Positions 24,008-33,132 of a stretch of 42,125 bases of DNA are shown piece by piece. Both the position numbers and the translations under genes were made by a program. Every line of letters begins with the position of its first letter. Position 1 is the first letter of the stretch. Origin of the DNA: SUG2458 sp051872335 (GTDB lineage: Bacteria; Bacillota_I; Bacilli_A; RFN20; CAG-826); the NCBI GenBank assembly GCA_051872335.1, contig JBJEDT010000016.1, positions 1 through 42,125 on the forward strand, in the 5' to 3' direction. Under the pieces are notes generated by a model. That model was not told the origin of the DNA. It saw nothing but the letters and a program-made list of their open reading frames with translations, and searched no databases.

Positions 24008-24289
24008 ATGGCAAAGACAACAATGACAGAAGGTTCAAGAAAGGTTTTCGAATATCTTAAGAGTGCTGGTGCAGGTGTTAAGTTCACTACAAAGCAGGTT
24101 CAGGAAGCTCTTGGTTTTGAGAAGTCAGGCTCAGTAACAGGCTCTGTAAATGGTCTCGTTAAGAAGGGTTATGCTGAAAGATTTAAGGAAGAAGTTGAAA
24201 CAGAAGATGGAAAGACAAAGACAGTTTCTTTCTTCTGCCTTACAGAAGCAGGCGCAGCTTTTGACCCGGACGCAGATGTCGCTGAATAA
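24008..24289 (+). CDS. Winged-helix-type small DNA-binding protein
   Basis: A 93-residue protein: MTEGSRKVFEYLKSAGAGVKFTTKQVQEAL, GSVTGSVNGLVKKGYAERF and a beta wing (EVETEDGKTKTVSFFCLT), the layout of a winged helix, followed by an acidic tail. Codons in this gene favour AAG, CTT and GTT, unlike the AAA/TTA-rich neighbours, and the ribosome site is AAGGAGG, so high expression is likely. It precedes the OB-fold gene with the same codon style. It could be a replication-associated or transcription-regulatory protein. Confidence 0.7.
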   Translation: MAKTTMTEGSRKVFEYLKSAGAGVKFTTKQVQEALGFEKSGSVTGSVNGLVKKGYAERFKEEVETEDGKTKTVSFFCLTEAGAAFDPDADVAE

Positions 24290-24303
24290 TAGTCTTTAAA
24301 TAA

Positions 24304-24336
24304 AATGTGGAGAAATATTTTCTCCACATTACTTTT
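24304..24336 (+). terminator. Intrinsic terminator after the winged-helix gene
   Basis: 12-bp perfect stem AATGTGGAGAAA (24304-24315) with TTTCTCCACATT (24319-24330), loop TAT, then ACTTTTCT. It may be a partial terminator, since no promoter of the common type is seen before 24384. Confidence 0.8.
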
Positions 24337-24383
24337 CTATTAACTTATTATTATTTTAAAAAAGATTTTGGAGGATTTAATTT

Positions 24384-25280
24384 ATGTTAGATATTAAGAA
24401 GATTCAGTCAACAAATAAGGTTACAGTTATTGGTACATTAAATGAATTAAATATTGAAGAGAAGACAACAGCAGACGGCAGAGAATATGTTCATGGTACT
24501 GCTAATGTTAAGGTAGACCAGGAAATTAATGGTACAATGGTAGAAAACATTATTCCAATCAGAATGTTTTCTATGAGATTAAAGAAAGATAAGACTCCTA
24601 ATGCTGTATATGACGGTATCGTAAGAATGAAAGAAACCTTCACTTCTGCGGCTGCAGCTGAAAATCCGGAACAGGTTTCACGAGTTGCAATTACAGCCGG
24701 ACAGCTTCAGGAGAATATTTGGATAGATAAAACAACAAATAACCCTCGTTCAACTTTCCAGATTTCATCTAACTTTATCAATAAGGCTAATAAAGATGAT
24801 ACTGAAAAGGCAACTTTTGAACTTTCAGGTGTTATTGGAGACATGAGAGATGAAGTTGATAAGGACGGCGAAGAAACAGGAAGACTTATTATTAAGTTCC
24901 TTGTTGTAGGATATCTTGGTAAGGTTGATATGATTGAACTTATTGCTGAAAAGCCAGAGGCCGTTAATCATATTAAGAATAACTGGGAAAAGGGAGATAC
25001 CGTTACTCTTGCAGGCGTTATTAACATGACTTATGAAGTTAAGACATGGATGGAAGAGCAGGGATTTGGCGAACCTATTGAACGTAGAAAGACTGTTTCT
25101 AAGAAAGAGTTAATTATTACAAGTGGTTCTCCAAGTGGTCTTGATGAAGACTTTTCTTATGACAGCGATGCAATTAAGATTGCCCTCGAAGAAAGAGCAG
25201 GAAGAATTGAAAAGCTTAAGAATGATGCTAAGGCTAAGCCGGCAGCTTCTTCTAATAAGAGTTTTGATGTAGGATTTTAA
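24384..25280 (+). CDS. OB-fold ssDNA-binding-like protein
   Basis: A 298-residue protein with two OB-fold-like strands sets: KVTVIGTLNELNIEEKTTADG... near residues 10-60, and ATFELSGVIGDMRDEVDKDG...FLVVGYLGKVDMIELIAEKP near 140-200, ending with GDTVTLAGVINM. This layout and the gene order (before Sak4-like and PhoH genes) match phage ssDNA-binding proteins as I recall them. The tail SFDVGF lacks the acidic tip typical of bacterial SSB, though an acidic, charged linker precedes it. Strong AAG-biased codons suggest abundance, as expected for an SSB. TTTTGGAGGA precedes ATG. Confidence 0.6.
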   Translation: MLDIKKIQSTNKVTVIGTLNELNIEEKTTADGREYVHGTANVKVDQEINGTMVENIIPIRMFSMRLKKDKTPNAVYDGIVRMKETFTSAAAAENPEQVSRVAITAGQLQENIWIDKTTNNPRSTFQISSNFINKANKDDTEKATFELSGVIGDMRDEVDKDGEETGRLIIKFLVVGYLGKVDMIELIAEKPEAVNHIKNNWEKGDTVTLAGVINMTYEVKTWMEEQGFGEPIERRKTVSKKELIITSGSPSGLDEDFSYDSDAIKIALEERAGRIEKLKNDAKAKPAASSNKSFDVGF

Positions 25281-25292
25281 TTAATCCTACAT
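25267..25292 (+). terminator. Hairpin at the 3' end of the OB-fold gene
   Basis: 10-bp stem ATGTAGGATT (25267-25276) with AATCCTACAT (25283-25292), loop TTAATT that includes the stop codon. No good U-tract follows, so it is likely an attenuator or 3'-end stabiliser rather than a strong terminator. Confidence 0.5.
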
Positions 25293-25323
25293 TCAAATGT
25301 TTCTTATTAAAGGAGGTATTTAA

Positions 25324-26289
25324 ATGATTGATTTATTATCACTCGAACCACAGCGTATAAGCAGAGATTTAAAAGGAAAATATATTCTTTTATATGGTCT
25401 TCCCGGTGTAGGAAAAACATCACTTGCATCTGAATTTAAAAATGTTCTGATTGCAGGATTTGAAATGGGCACTAATGCTCTTAATAATGTTTACGTTCAG
25501 CCAATTAAAACATGGAAGGATTGGCGAGACATGGTAAAGCAGCTTTGTACAAAAGATGCTTTAAAAGATAAGTTTGATTCTATTGCTATAGATACTGCCG
25601 ATTTTGCATGGGATTTATGTGTTAAGTGGATATGCTCTCAGAATGGAGTAGAAAAACTTGGAGATATTCCTTGGGGCGGCGGCTATGACCTTGCTAAGAA
25701 AGAATATACGCAAACTTTTAGAGATTTAACATATTCTGGATATGGTCTTGTATTTATTAGTCATTCTACTGAGAAAACTTATAAGAATGAGAAAGGAGAA
25801 GATTATACTCAAATTGTTCCCGCTCTTCCTAATAGACCATTTGATATTGTAAATAAAATGGTTGATATTATTGCTTATATTAGAGAAATTCCTGTAGAAA
25901 TAGGAGATAAAATCGAAAATAAGCGATATATGTTCCTTCGCGGCGACCAAAGATTTTTAGCAAAATCTCGTTTTAAATATATTAAACCAAGAATTGAATT
26001 ATCTTATCAAGGATTGGTTGATGCTATATTTGATGCTATAGACGAAGAAGTTGCTCATACAGGCGGAACCGCTTCTAATGAGGAAAACCCATATACAAAG
26101 CAAAACTTTGAAGAAATAATGGAAGACGCTAAACAGCTTTGGGGACAAGTTGTACAGAATAATAAAACTGAACAGGCTTTAGCGATTCTTGAAGAAGAAT
26201 TTGGTAAACCAACTCGTTTTTCTGAAATTCTCCCAGAACAAACGAAAGAACTTAATGCCGCATTAATTAAAATAAGGGATTTAGTATAA
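25324..26289 (+). CDS. Sak4-like RecA-fold ATPase (AAA_24-type)
   Basis: A 321-residue ATPase. Walker A is GLPGVGKTS at residues 25-33; Walker B is FDSIAIDTADF; further family landmarks are GYGLVFISHS and IVPALPNRPFDIVNKMVD. The compact core and gene order are those of Sak4-type single-strand annealing/recombination proteins in phages of Gram-positive bacteria. It likely works with the OB-fold protein on ssDNA during recombination-dependent replication. AAAGGAGG serves ATG 25324. A terminator follows its stop. Confidence 0.82.
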   Translation: MIDLLSLEPQRISRDLKGKYILLYGLPGVGKTSLASEFKNVLIAGFEMGTNALNNVYVQPIKTWKDWRDMVKQLCTKDALKDKFDSIAIDTADFAWDLCVKWICSQNGVEKLGDIPWGGGYDLAKKEYTQTFRDLTYSGYGLVFISHSTEKTYKNEKGEDYTQIVPALPNRPFDIVNKMVDIIAYIREIPVEIGDKIENKRYMFLRGDQRFLAKSRFKYIKPRIELSYQGLVDAIFDAIDEEVAHTGGTASNEENPYTKQNFEEIMEDAKQLWGQVVQNNKTEQALAILEEEFGKPTRFSEILPEQTKELNAALIKIRDLV

Positions 26290-26293
26290 ATGT

Positions 26294-26321
26294 TAGGGAG
26301 ATGAATAATCTCCCTATTTTT
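26294..26321 (+). terminator. Intrinsic terminator after the Sak4-like gene
   Basis: 9-bp stem TAGGGAGAT (26294-26302) with ATCTCCCTA (26308-26316), loop GAATA, then TTTTTAT. It separates the Sak4-like gene from phoH. Confidence 0.85.
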
Positions 26322-26335
26322 ATAGGAGGATGTAA

Positions 26336-27562
26336 ATGATATATATAATTGATACTAATGTATTATTAGATTATCCACAAGTTGTAGAAGATAAAGAGAA
26401 TACAATTATTATTCCTACTGGAGTTCTTAAAGAATTAGATGGATTAAAGAAACATATTAATCCAGATATTGCAACCCATGCTCGTCGTGCGGCAATCTAT
26501 ATTTCAAAAAATATGGATACTCTTAGATGGTATGATTGTGATAAATTTGAATTAAGTAAACTTCCTGTAGATGACCAGCTTATACAAATTGGAAAAGATG
26601 TTGATGGAATAGTTATTACTAATGATATTTACTTAAAAGTTCGTTGTATTATACAGAAAGTAAAAACTAAAGGATACAGCCCTAAAGATGATTATACTGG
26701 TGTGGAATATTGGTATGTAGATTCTATCGAAAATGAAAAAGACCAAGAAGATTTATCTAAATTATTAAATGATAACATTCTACCGCCAGAGATAATTCTT
26801 TATGAAAATCAATACCTTATTATTAAGGAGAAATCAACTGATAAAACAATTAAAATTTATGTTATGAAAGATGGAAAGCCGGAAGAAGTTGAAAATAAAA
26901 AGATACGAAATCAATGGATAGATTATATTTATCCAAGAAATTCTGAGCAGACTTGTTTATTTAATGCTTTAAATAATAAAGATAATACTATTATTTATGC
27001 CGGCGGCAAGTATGGAACTGGAAAATCTTTTATCCTTAATAATTTTGCATTACAAGAATTAGAAAAAGGAAATATCAGAAAAATTATCTATATTCCTAAC
27101 AATTCATATGTTGAAGGTTCTATGGAATTAGGATTTTTACCGGGGACTGATATTGAAAAAGTTATTCCAAGTATCGGACCTCTCATTGATTTGGTTGGTA
27201 AAGACTTTGTAAATCAAATGATAATGAAAGAAGAATTAGAAATTGTTCCTCTTGCATATATTAGGGGAAGAAGTTTTAAAGATTCTATTATTATAGTTAA
27301 TGAGGCTCAGAATCTTACTGAAGACCATTTAAAACTTTTAATTGCTCGATGCGGAGAAAATAGTAGAATATGCTTTGATGGAGACATAAAACAAGCAGAT
27401 AGTCAGCTTTTTAGAAATAAGAATGGCTTAAAATTACTTTTAAATTTAAGAAAATCTCCTATTTATTGTCATAAATTCGCTACAGTAAATCTACTTAAAA
27501 CTGAAAGAAGTGCAACAGCGGAAGCCGCACAATATTTAGACAGCATAATGTTCGGAGAATAA
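26336..27562 (+). CDS. phoH: PhoH-like ATPase with N-terminal PIN nuclease domain
   Basis: A 408-residue two-domain protein, PhoH2 layout. The PIN domain (about 1-130) has the first acidic residue in YIIDTNVLLD, with GVLKELDGLKK, VDDQLIQ and ITNDIYL supplying the others. The PhoH ATPase (about 195-400) has Walker A AGGKYGTGKS, IIIVNEAQNLT (Walker B, NEAQN) and RICFDGDIKQAD. PIN-PhoH proteins are RNA helicase/nuclease-like; in phages their role in infection is unsettled. TATAGGAGGA precedes ATG. The gene after it is separated by a strong terminator and a new promoter. Confidence 0.9.
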   Translation: MIYIIDTNVLLDYPQVVEDKENTIIIPTGVLKELDGLKKHINPDIATHARRAAIYISKNMDTLRWYDCDKFELSKLPVDDQLIQIGKDVDGIVITNDIYLKVRCIIQKVKTKGYSPKDDYTGVEYWYVDSIENEKDQEDLSKLLNDNILPPEIILYENQYLIIKEKSTDKTIKIYVMKDGKPEEVENKKIRNQWIDYIYPRNSEQTCLFNALNNKDNTIIYAGGKYGTGKSFILNNFALQELEKGNIRKIIYIPNNSYVEGSMELGFLPGTDIEKVIPSIGPLIDLVGKDFVNQMIMKEELEIVPLAYIRGRSFKDSIIIVNEAQNLTEDHLKLLIARCGENSRICFDGDIKQADSQLFRNKNGLKLLLNLRKSPIYCHKFATVNLLKTERSATAEAAQYLDSIMFGE

Positions 27563-27566
27563 AAAG

Positions 27567-27600
27567 AAGCCCTGAATTTATCAGGGCTTTTCTTGACTTT
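27567..27600 (+). terminator. Intrinsic terminator after phoH
   Basis: 9-bp stem AAGCCCTGA (27567-27575) with TCAGGGCTT (27581-27589), loop ATTTA. The T-run TTTTCTTGACTTTTT that follows also contains the next -35 box, so the U-tract and the -35 are shared. Confidence 0.9.
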
Positions 27601-27621
27601 TTATTAAAAATATGATATAAT
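27593..27621 (+). promoter_or_regulatory. Promoter for the replisome operon
   Basis: TTGACT 27593-27598, TATAAT 27616-27621, spacer 17, extended -10 TGA. It begins the HTH-DnaB-DnaG-RecJ transcription unit. Confidence 0.85.
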
Positions 27622-27653
27622 ATATATGTAATAAAAATAGAAAGGTGATGCAA

Positions 27654-28367
27654 ATGGCAAATAAGTTATCTGATGAGATCATCAATAAAATTCCAATATT
27701 ATACTCAGAACTTCAAAATAAAACTGCCGTAGCAAGAGAGTTAGGAATTTCAGTTGCAAGTGTTAATAAATACTTAACTGTTATTAGTGGCGCCCCACAA
27801 GAAATTAAAAAAGAAAAAAAGAAACGAATAAAAATAACCGATGAAGTTATTGAAAGAATAAATAATGAATATAAAACTTATAAAAGCATGAAAAAAGTTG
27901 CTGAAATAGTAGGTGTATCTCCAACAACAGTAAAAAAGTATCTATCAGAAGATAATATTAAGTTAAGTAAATCTCTTAATGATGATAGAGATGCTTTATG
28001 GTATTATATTTATAGACTTTTTGGACAGTATAGTGAAGACAAACCTGTGAGTGACTGGAATATAACTCAAATGTCAAAATTTAAAAGTCAAGGAATGTCC
28101 TATACTGGTCAGTTATTAACTTTAAAGTATTTCTTTGAAATAAGAAAAAACTCAATTGAAAAATCAAATGGCTCAATTGGGATTGTCCCTTATGTCTTTT
28201 CCGAAGCGGCTAATTATTATGAAAAAAGAGAAAAGGAACAAAAAGAAATGGCAGACGCTATTAAGAAACAACTTGAAAAAGACAGACTCGAAATTAAATA
28301 TAATCCATCAGATTATATAGGAAGAAAAAAGAAAAAGAAAGAAATAGACATCAATAGTCTTATATAA
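27654..28367 (+). CDS. Two-helix-turn-helix protein, candidate helicase loader/initiator
   Basis: A 237-residue protein with two tandem HTH motifs: NKTAVARELGISVASVNKYL near residue 22 and SMKKVAEIVGVSPTTVKKYL near residue 80, each of the Ala-rich resolvase type. A WYYIYRLFG...MSYTGQLLTLKYFFEIR segment and a long charged helix (EKREKEQKEMADAIKKQLEKD) follow, with a basic tail. Because it is the first gene before DnaB and DnaG, a role in origin recognition or helicase loading is plausible, but no AAA+ or DnaD domain is present. ATG 27654 has AAAGGTGATG 4-7 bases upstream; the earlier GTG/ATG codons lie inside that site. Confidence 0.65.
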   Translation: MANKLSDEIINKIPILYSELQNKTAVARELGISVASVNKYLTVISGAPQEIKKEKKKRIKITDEVIERINNEYKTYKSMKKVAEIVGVSPTTVKKYLSEDNIKLSKSLNDDRDALWYYIYRLFGQYSEDKPVSDWNITQMSKFKSQGMSYTGQLLTLKYFFEIRKNSIEKSNGSIGIVPYVFSEAANYYEKREKEQKEMADAIKKQLEKDRLEIKYNPSDYIGRKKKKKEIDINSLI

Positions 28368-28378
28368 GGGGTGTTTGA

Positions 28379-30055
28379 ATGATACAAGTAGAACGCCATA
28401 CAATTATCCAAATTCTTGGTTCATTAATGAAAAAACCGGAATTGTTAAGCGATACAGATAAATATGTTTTTGATGTAAACGAATTTAACATTCCTTTAGA
28501 TAGATTTATCTTTTCAGCTATTTATAATCTTTTTATCAATGGGGCAGAAGTAATTCATACTGTTGATATTGATAACTATTTGCAGCAAAATAAATATGCT
28601 AAAGATTTAATGGAAAATGAAAATGGCATAGCTTTTTTACAAGACTGTGAAGCAGAAAGTGAAATAAATAACTTTGATTGTTATTATAAAAGATTTAAGA
28701 AAATTAATTTAGTAAGAGATTTGCAAGCATCAAAGAATGATATTGATGAAATTTATTGTGAAGATATCTTAAATGAAAATTATCAACAAATTAACGATAG
28801 ATTTGAACAGATGTCTATTCAAGATATTATTAATTTTGTTAAGGGAAAAGGAGAAGCCTTAGAAAAGAAATATGTCATTAATTCTTATATAGAAGAAAGC
28901 ACTCCCGCTGAAAATATTCGAGAAAGAGTAATGAGTTGGAAAGACCAACCAGAAATAGGTTGTATGCTTCAGGGTGAGGCATTTAATACTATTACTCGTG
29001 GCGGACGAAAAGGAAAATTATATTTACGTTCTGCCGGCTCGGGTATTGGTAAGTCAAGAAGTATGGTTGGTGATGCCTGTAATTTAGCATATCCAATTCG
29101 ATATGACGCCACTGTAGGCAAGTGGGTAATTACAGGTAATTCTGAAAAAGTTCTTTATATAATGACTGAACAAGATACCGAAGAAATTGATACAATGATT
29201 ATGGCTTATTTAACTGGCTATAATGAAGATGTGTTTGTTTATGGAACTTTTGACCCGAACGACCCTCGTATTCTTGGTGCAATTGATATCATGGAACGAT
29301 ATAAGGATAATATGCACTATGCGAGAGTTCCAGACCCATGCTCTTCAGTGATTAAAAACTTAATAAGAAGAAGAAATCTTCAAGACGGAATTGAAAATTT
29401 CTTTTATGATTATATTTTTTCTTCGCCAGCAATGCTTAATGAATATAGAGATTTAAAAATTCGAGAAGACGTAGCTCTTAGACTCTTCACAACAACTTTA
29501 AAAAATCTTGCTGTTGAGTTAAATGTCTTTATAATGACAGCAACTCAGATTAGTAATGATGATGAAAATAAAGATGGCGGCTTCAGAGATTTTAGAAATA
29601 TTCGTGGTTCTCGCGCCATTGTTGACCTTGTGGATTTTGCGTGTATTATGTCACGGCCATCCGTAGAAGAATTAAATAGTGTTTCTGGTTTTAATCATTG
29701 TTTTGGTTATTCTCCAAATTTAGTTATTGATATATTTAAAAATCGACGAGGACGATGGAATATGGTTCGAATATGGTCATATTTTGATGCAGGAACTTGT
29801 CGGCGACAAGATTTATTTGTTACTACAAGTAATATTAAACCTCTTCCAGAGTTTTCAGTTATTGATTTTAATATTGATAAGACATTATATTTGGATTTAC
29901 AAGACCTCTATAATACAGGCTATGTTTCAGAAGAAATTGAAAAGTATTATGAAGAAAAACACGATGATATTATGTCAGATTTTGAACGAGGATTTACAGA
30001 TGAAGCTGACAAAAAATTGAGGGTTAAAAATAAGGATTTTAGTGATTATTTATGA
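28379..30055 (+). CDS. dnaB: Replicative DNA helicase, DnaB-like
   Basis: A 558-residue RecA-fold helicase that unwinds the fork. The N-terminal domain (about 1-150) has the DnaB-like helical layout (HTIIQILGSLMKKPEL). The ATPase domain has Walker A SAGSGIGKS, the KVLYIMTEQDTEEID strand (DnaB motif 1a), FIMTATQISNDDEN (H3-like region) and RNIRGSRAIVDLVDFACIMSR. Length is slightly greater than bacterial DnaB owing to charged C-terminal residues. It is followed with a 4-base overlap by the primase gene. RBS GGGGTG is moderate. Confidence 0.9.
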   Translation: MIQVERHTIIQILGSLMKKPELLSDTDKYVFDVNEFNIPLDRFIFSAIYNLFINGAEVIHTVDIDNYLQQNKYAKDLMENENGIAFLQDCEAESEINNFDCYYKRFKKINLVRDLQASKNDIDEIYCEDILNENYQQINDRFEQMSIQDIINFVKGKGEALEKKYVINSYIEESTPAENIRERVMSWKDQPEIGCMLQGEAFNTITRGGRKGKLYLRSAGSGIGKSRSMVGDACNLAYPIRYDATVGKWVITGNSEKVLYIMTEQDTEEIDTMIMAYLTGYNEDVFVYGTFDPNDPRILGAIDIMERYKDNMHYARVPDPCSSVIKNLIRRRNLQDGIENFFYDYIFSSPAMLNEYRDLKIREDVALRLFTTTLKNLAVELNVFIMTATQISNDDENKDGGFRDFRNIRGSRAIVDLVDFACIMSRPSVEELNSVSGFNHCFGYSPNLVIDIFKNRRGRWNMVRIWSYFDAGTCRRQDLFVTTSNIKPLPEFSVIDFNIDKTLYLDLQDLYNTGYVSEEIEKYYEEKHDDIMSDFERGFTDEADKKLRVKNKDFSDYL

Positions 30056-31122
30056 ATAATATAAACTTAAAGGAACTACAAAATTCATTAACGCCAAGTC
30101 GAGTTATACAGTTAGTAACTGAACTTGGTAGTGATGAATATATTGAAAAAGAAGATTATATAATGTTTAAAACAATTTGTCATAATGAAGATGCTCATGA
30201 TTCAAGCATGAAACTTTATTATTATAAAAAAGACCATAGGTTTGTTTGTTATACAGATTGTGGGTGTTCATTTAATATTTTTACTTTATTTCAAAAAAGA
30301 TATGATTTATTAAAACTAGAACATAATTTTTATAAAGATATTGTTCTAAAAATAGCAGAAGGTGTCACATTAAATAATAATGCAAAAAGTGGGTTTTATC
30401 ATGAATATGAAAGCGATTATAGTAAATATAAAAAAGATATTCCAAATATTAATTATAAGCATTATAATGAAGAAATTTTAAACAGTTTTAGTTTCTTTGC
30501 GGCTCCCGAATGGATTGATGATGGTATATCAGAAGAAATAATGAAAATTTATAATATTCGATATTGTATAAATCAAAATAAAATTATTATTCCTCATTAT
30601 GATAAAGATAATAATTTAATTGGAATACGAGGCCGCGCACTTAATCCGGAAGACGAGGCTGTTGGAAAGTATATGCCGTTGATATTTGAAAATATTTCTT
30701 ATGCCCACTCTTTATCATATAATCTTTATGGATTAAATCTTGTAAAAGATAATATTCGTCGTTTAAAAACTGCTTTTCTTGCCGAGGGAGAAAAGAGTCC
30801 TCAACAATATGGAACTATGTTTGGACAGGAAAATAATATCTGCGTTGCCAGTTGTGGAAGTTCAATACATCAATATCAAATTGATTTACTAATTGAATCT
30901 GGTGCTGAAAGAATTGTTATCGCATATGATAAAGAAGGAGAAACTAATAAAGAAAAAGAAAAGTATTTTAATAAATTAAAATCATTTTGTGAAAGATATA
31001 AAAATATTTGTAATATGGGTTTTATTTATGATACTAAAAATTTACTTAAATTAAAGCAGTCTCCTTTTGATAGAGGTAAAGATACATTTAAACAATTATA
31101 TAAGGAGGTTTTCTGGTTGTGA
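30052..31122 (+). CDS. dnaG: DNA primase, DnaG-type
   Basis: A 356-residue primase. The zinc-binding region is CHNEDAHDSSMKLYYYKKDHRFVCYTDCG: Cys-His near the start, then two Cys, the phage version of the CHC2 ribbon. The TOPRIM fold includes the catalytic Glu in AFLAEGEKSPQQ and the Asp in IVIAYDKEG. Residues ~170-215 (KIIIPHYDKDNNLIGIRGR) are the RNA-polymerase-core portion. A helicase-interaction domain is short or absent. ATG overlaps the helicase stop (ATGA), so the two are coupled and probably form a complex. The final part overlaps the RBS of recJ. Confidence 0.88.
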   Translation: MNNINLKELQNSLTPSRVIQLVTELGSDEYIEKEDYIMFKTICHNEDAHDSSMKLYYYKKDHRFVCYTDCGCSFNIFTLFQKRYDLLKLEHNFYKDIVLKIAEGVTLNNNAKSGFYHEYESDYSKYKKDIPNINYKHYNEEILNSFSFFAAPEWIDDGISEEIMKIYNIRYCINQNKIIIPHYDKDNNLIGIRGRALNPEDEAVGKYMPLIFENISYAHSLSYNLYGLNLVKDNIRRLKTAFLAEGEKSPQQYGTMFGQENNICVASCGSSIHQYQIDLLIESGAERIVIAYDKEGETNKEKEKYFNKLKSFCERYKNICNMGFIYDTKNLLKLKQSPFDRGKDTFKQLYKEVFWL

Positions 31123-32903
31123 AATACATACAAAAGACAACAAAAACAATAAAAGAAAATTTTTTAAAGGAGCTTTTAATTGATAGACAATTAATTCCTT
31201 CAGATGATTTTGATTATCAAGAAAAATATTTTAAACCAAAAAAAGATAATCTTGAAGATTGCTTACTTCTTGATAATATTCTTGCTGGAGCAAAATGTCT
31301 CGAAAAACATATTCAAAATAAGAGTAGAATTTATTTAGTTGTAGACAGTGATATTGATGGATTTACTTCTTCTGCAATTCTTTATAATTATCTTATGGAT
31401 AATTTTGGTGAAGTTAATATTGAATATCATATTCCAGATGGCAAAGAACATGGTCTAGATACTATTATGCCGCTTCTTGAAAATGAGCAGAAATATGATT
31501 TAATTATTTTACCAGATAGCTCGAGTAATGATTATGAATGTCATGAGAAATTAAGTAATATGGGATATGAAATACTTATACTTGACCATCATGAGGCTGA
31601 AAAATATAGTGAAAATGCTATTGTGATTAATAATCAGCTTTCTAAGAATTATCCAAATAAATCATTAAGCGGCGTCGGTGTCGTATATAAATTCCTTCAA
31701 CTGTTGGACGAAAGAAATGGATTTGATTCGGCAGATTCATTCTTAGATATGGTTGCAGTTGGTGAATGCGGCGATATGATGGATTTAAATACTCTTGAAA
31801 ATAGATTTATTTCCGATTATGGTTTTTCTCACTTAAAAAATGAAGGATTGCGGCAGCTTATTAAACTTCAAGGATATTCAATTTTTGGAGTTAAGATAGA
31901 AGAAATAACAGAAAACTTTTTAAATAATGCAGCTATAACTCCTATTAATGCCGCTTTCTATATCGCTCCTCTTGTAAATGCTTTAATACGAGTAGGCTCT
32001 CCTAAGGAAAAAGAACTATTGTTCCAGTCTTTTATTAAGGGAAAGGAGGTTATACCATCTACGAAGAGAGGACATAGGGGAGAATTTGAAACAATTGCAG
32101 AACAAAGTGCAAGAAATTGTTATAATGCAAGAAGCCGTCAGAATAAGGAAAAAGAAAAGGCATTAGAGCTTCTTGATATTCAAATTTCAAATGATTGCCT
32201 TGATGATAATAAAATTTTAATTCTCAATGCTGATGATATAGATGTTTCAAATACACTTACGGGATTATGTGCAATGGGTGTTGCGGCGAAATATAAAAAA
32301 CCAGTTCTTCTTGGTAGAGTTAATAAAGATGGTTATTTAAAAGGCTCTATGAGAGGTCGCGGAGAAAGTGAATTAAAAGATTTTAGAAGTTTTCTCTTAG
32401 AATCTGGATATATGGACTATGTTGAAGGGCACAATAATGCCGCAGGTTTTGCATTAAAAGAATCAGATATTCCTAAACTTTATCAATATGCAAATAAAAA
32501 ACTTGAAAATATTAATTTTAATGAAGGTTTTTATGAGGCTGATTTTATTATAAATGGCAATTGCTCCTATTTAAATGAAATGATTTTTGACCTTTGGAAA
32601 GGTAAAAATATCTATGGACAAAATTGTCCAGAGCCAATTATTGTTACTCAAAACTTAACAATTCGCCCCGATAATATTAAAATCATTGGCGCCTACAAAG
32701 ATACGATAAAAATTACTTTTAATAACACCACCTTTATGAAGTTTAAAGCAAAAGACCTTATCGAACAACTTCAGAATTATTCTAGTGGATTTATTGCTAC
32801 AATTGTTGGCCGCCCAAGCGTAAATTCTTGGAATGGAGTTGAAACCCCTCAGATTTTAATTGAAGATATCGAAATCAATCAAATTGATAATAATACATTT
32901 TAA
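31119..32903 (+). CDS. recJ: RecJ-like ssDNA exonuclease (DHH family)
   Basis: A 594-residue DHH nuclease that degrades ssDNA 5' to 3'. Metal-binding motifs: VVDSDIDGF (motif I), LPDSSSNDYE (motif II), LDHHE (motif III, the DHH), GECGDMMDL (motif IV). The DHHA1-like segment is EGHNNAAGFAL and an OB-type tail (TIVGRPSVNSW, TPQILIEDIEI) follows. The size is near that of bacterial RecJ. GTG 31119 overlaps the primase stop; the AAGGAGG at 31102-31108 is 10 bases upstream. It would process flaps and recombination intermediates at the phage fork. Confidence 0.88.
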   Translation: MKYIQKTTKTIKENFLKELLIDRQLIPSDDFDYQEKYFKPKKDNLEDCLLLDNILAGAKCLEKHIQNKSRIYLVVDSDIDGFTSSAILYNYLMDNFGEVNIEYHIPDGKEHGLDTIMPLLENEQKYDLIILPDSSSNDYECHEKLSNMGYEILILDHHEAEKYSENAIVINNQLSKNYPNKSLSGVGVVYKFLQLLDERNGFDSADSFLDMVAVGECGDMMDLNTLENRFISDYGFSHLKNEGLRQLIKLQGYSIFGVKIEEITENFLNNAAITPINAAFYIAPLVNALIRVGSPKEKELLFQSFIKGKEVIPSTKRGHRGEFETIAEQSARNCYNARSRQNKEKEKALELLDIQISNDCLDDNKILILNADDIDVSNTLTGLCAMGVAAKYKKPVLLGRVNKDGYLKGSMRGRGESELKDFRSFLLESGYMDYVEGHNNAAGFALKESDIPKLYQYANKKLENINFNEGFYEADFIINGNCSYLNEMIFDLWKGKNIYGQNCPEPIIVTQNLTIRPDNIKIIGAYKDTIKITFNNTTFMKFKAKDLIEQLQNYSSGFIATIVGRPSVNSWNGVETPQILIEDIEINQIDNNTF

Positions 32904-32916
32904 GGAGGAATAAAAT

Positions 32917-33102
32917 ATGGCAGAACTTATGAAAAGAACAGAAGAATGGAGAGTAGAAACAGAAGAACAGGCTGTTGCCCTCATCGAACAGGCGAAATCA
33001 AAAGGAATTGAAGAAGGTTATGAACTTACATCATATTCTTCTACTCATAAAGTGAAAAAAGATGATGATTATTTTATTGTAAAAACTATTAAACAATGGT
33101 AA
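32917..33102 (+). CDS. Small charged protein of unknown function
   Basis: A 61-residue protein: a helical EEWRVETEEQAVALIEQAKSKG half and a beta-rich YELTSYSSTHKVKK...DYFIVKTIKQW half. It resembles a small family of phage proteins in the replication region that I cannot name. AAGGAGGA serves ATG 32917. It ends the recJ unit, just before a terminator-promoter element. Confidence 0.65.
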   Translation: MAELMKRTEEWRVETEEQAVALIEQAKSKGIEEGYELTSYSSTHKVKKDDDYFIVKTIKQW

Positions 33103-33104
33103 TG

Positions 33105-33132
33105 AAATGTCAAGCTTATGCTTGACTTTTTC
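33105..33132 (+). terminator. Intrinsic terminator containing the next -35 box
   Basis: 7-bp stem GTCAAGC (33109-33115) with GCTTGAC (33120-33126), loop TTAT, then TTTTTC. TTGACT at 33122-33127 is in the 3' arm and the U-tract. Confidence 0.8.
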
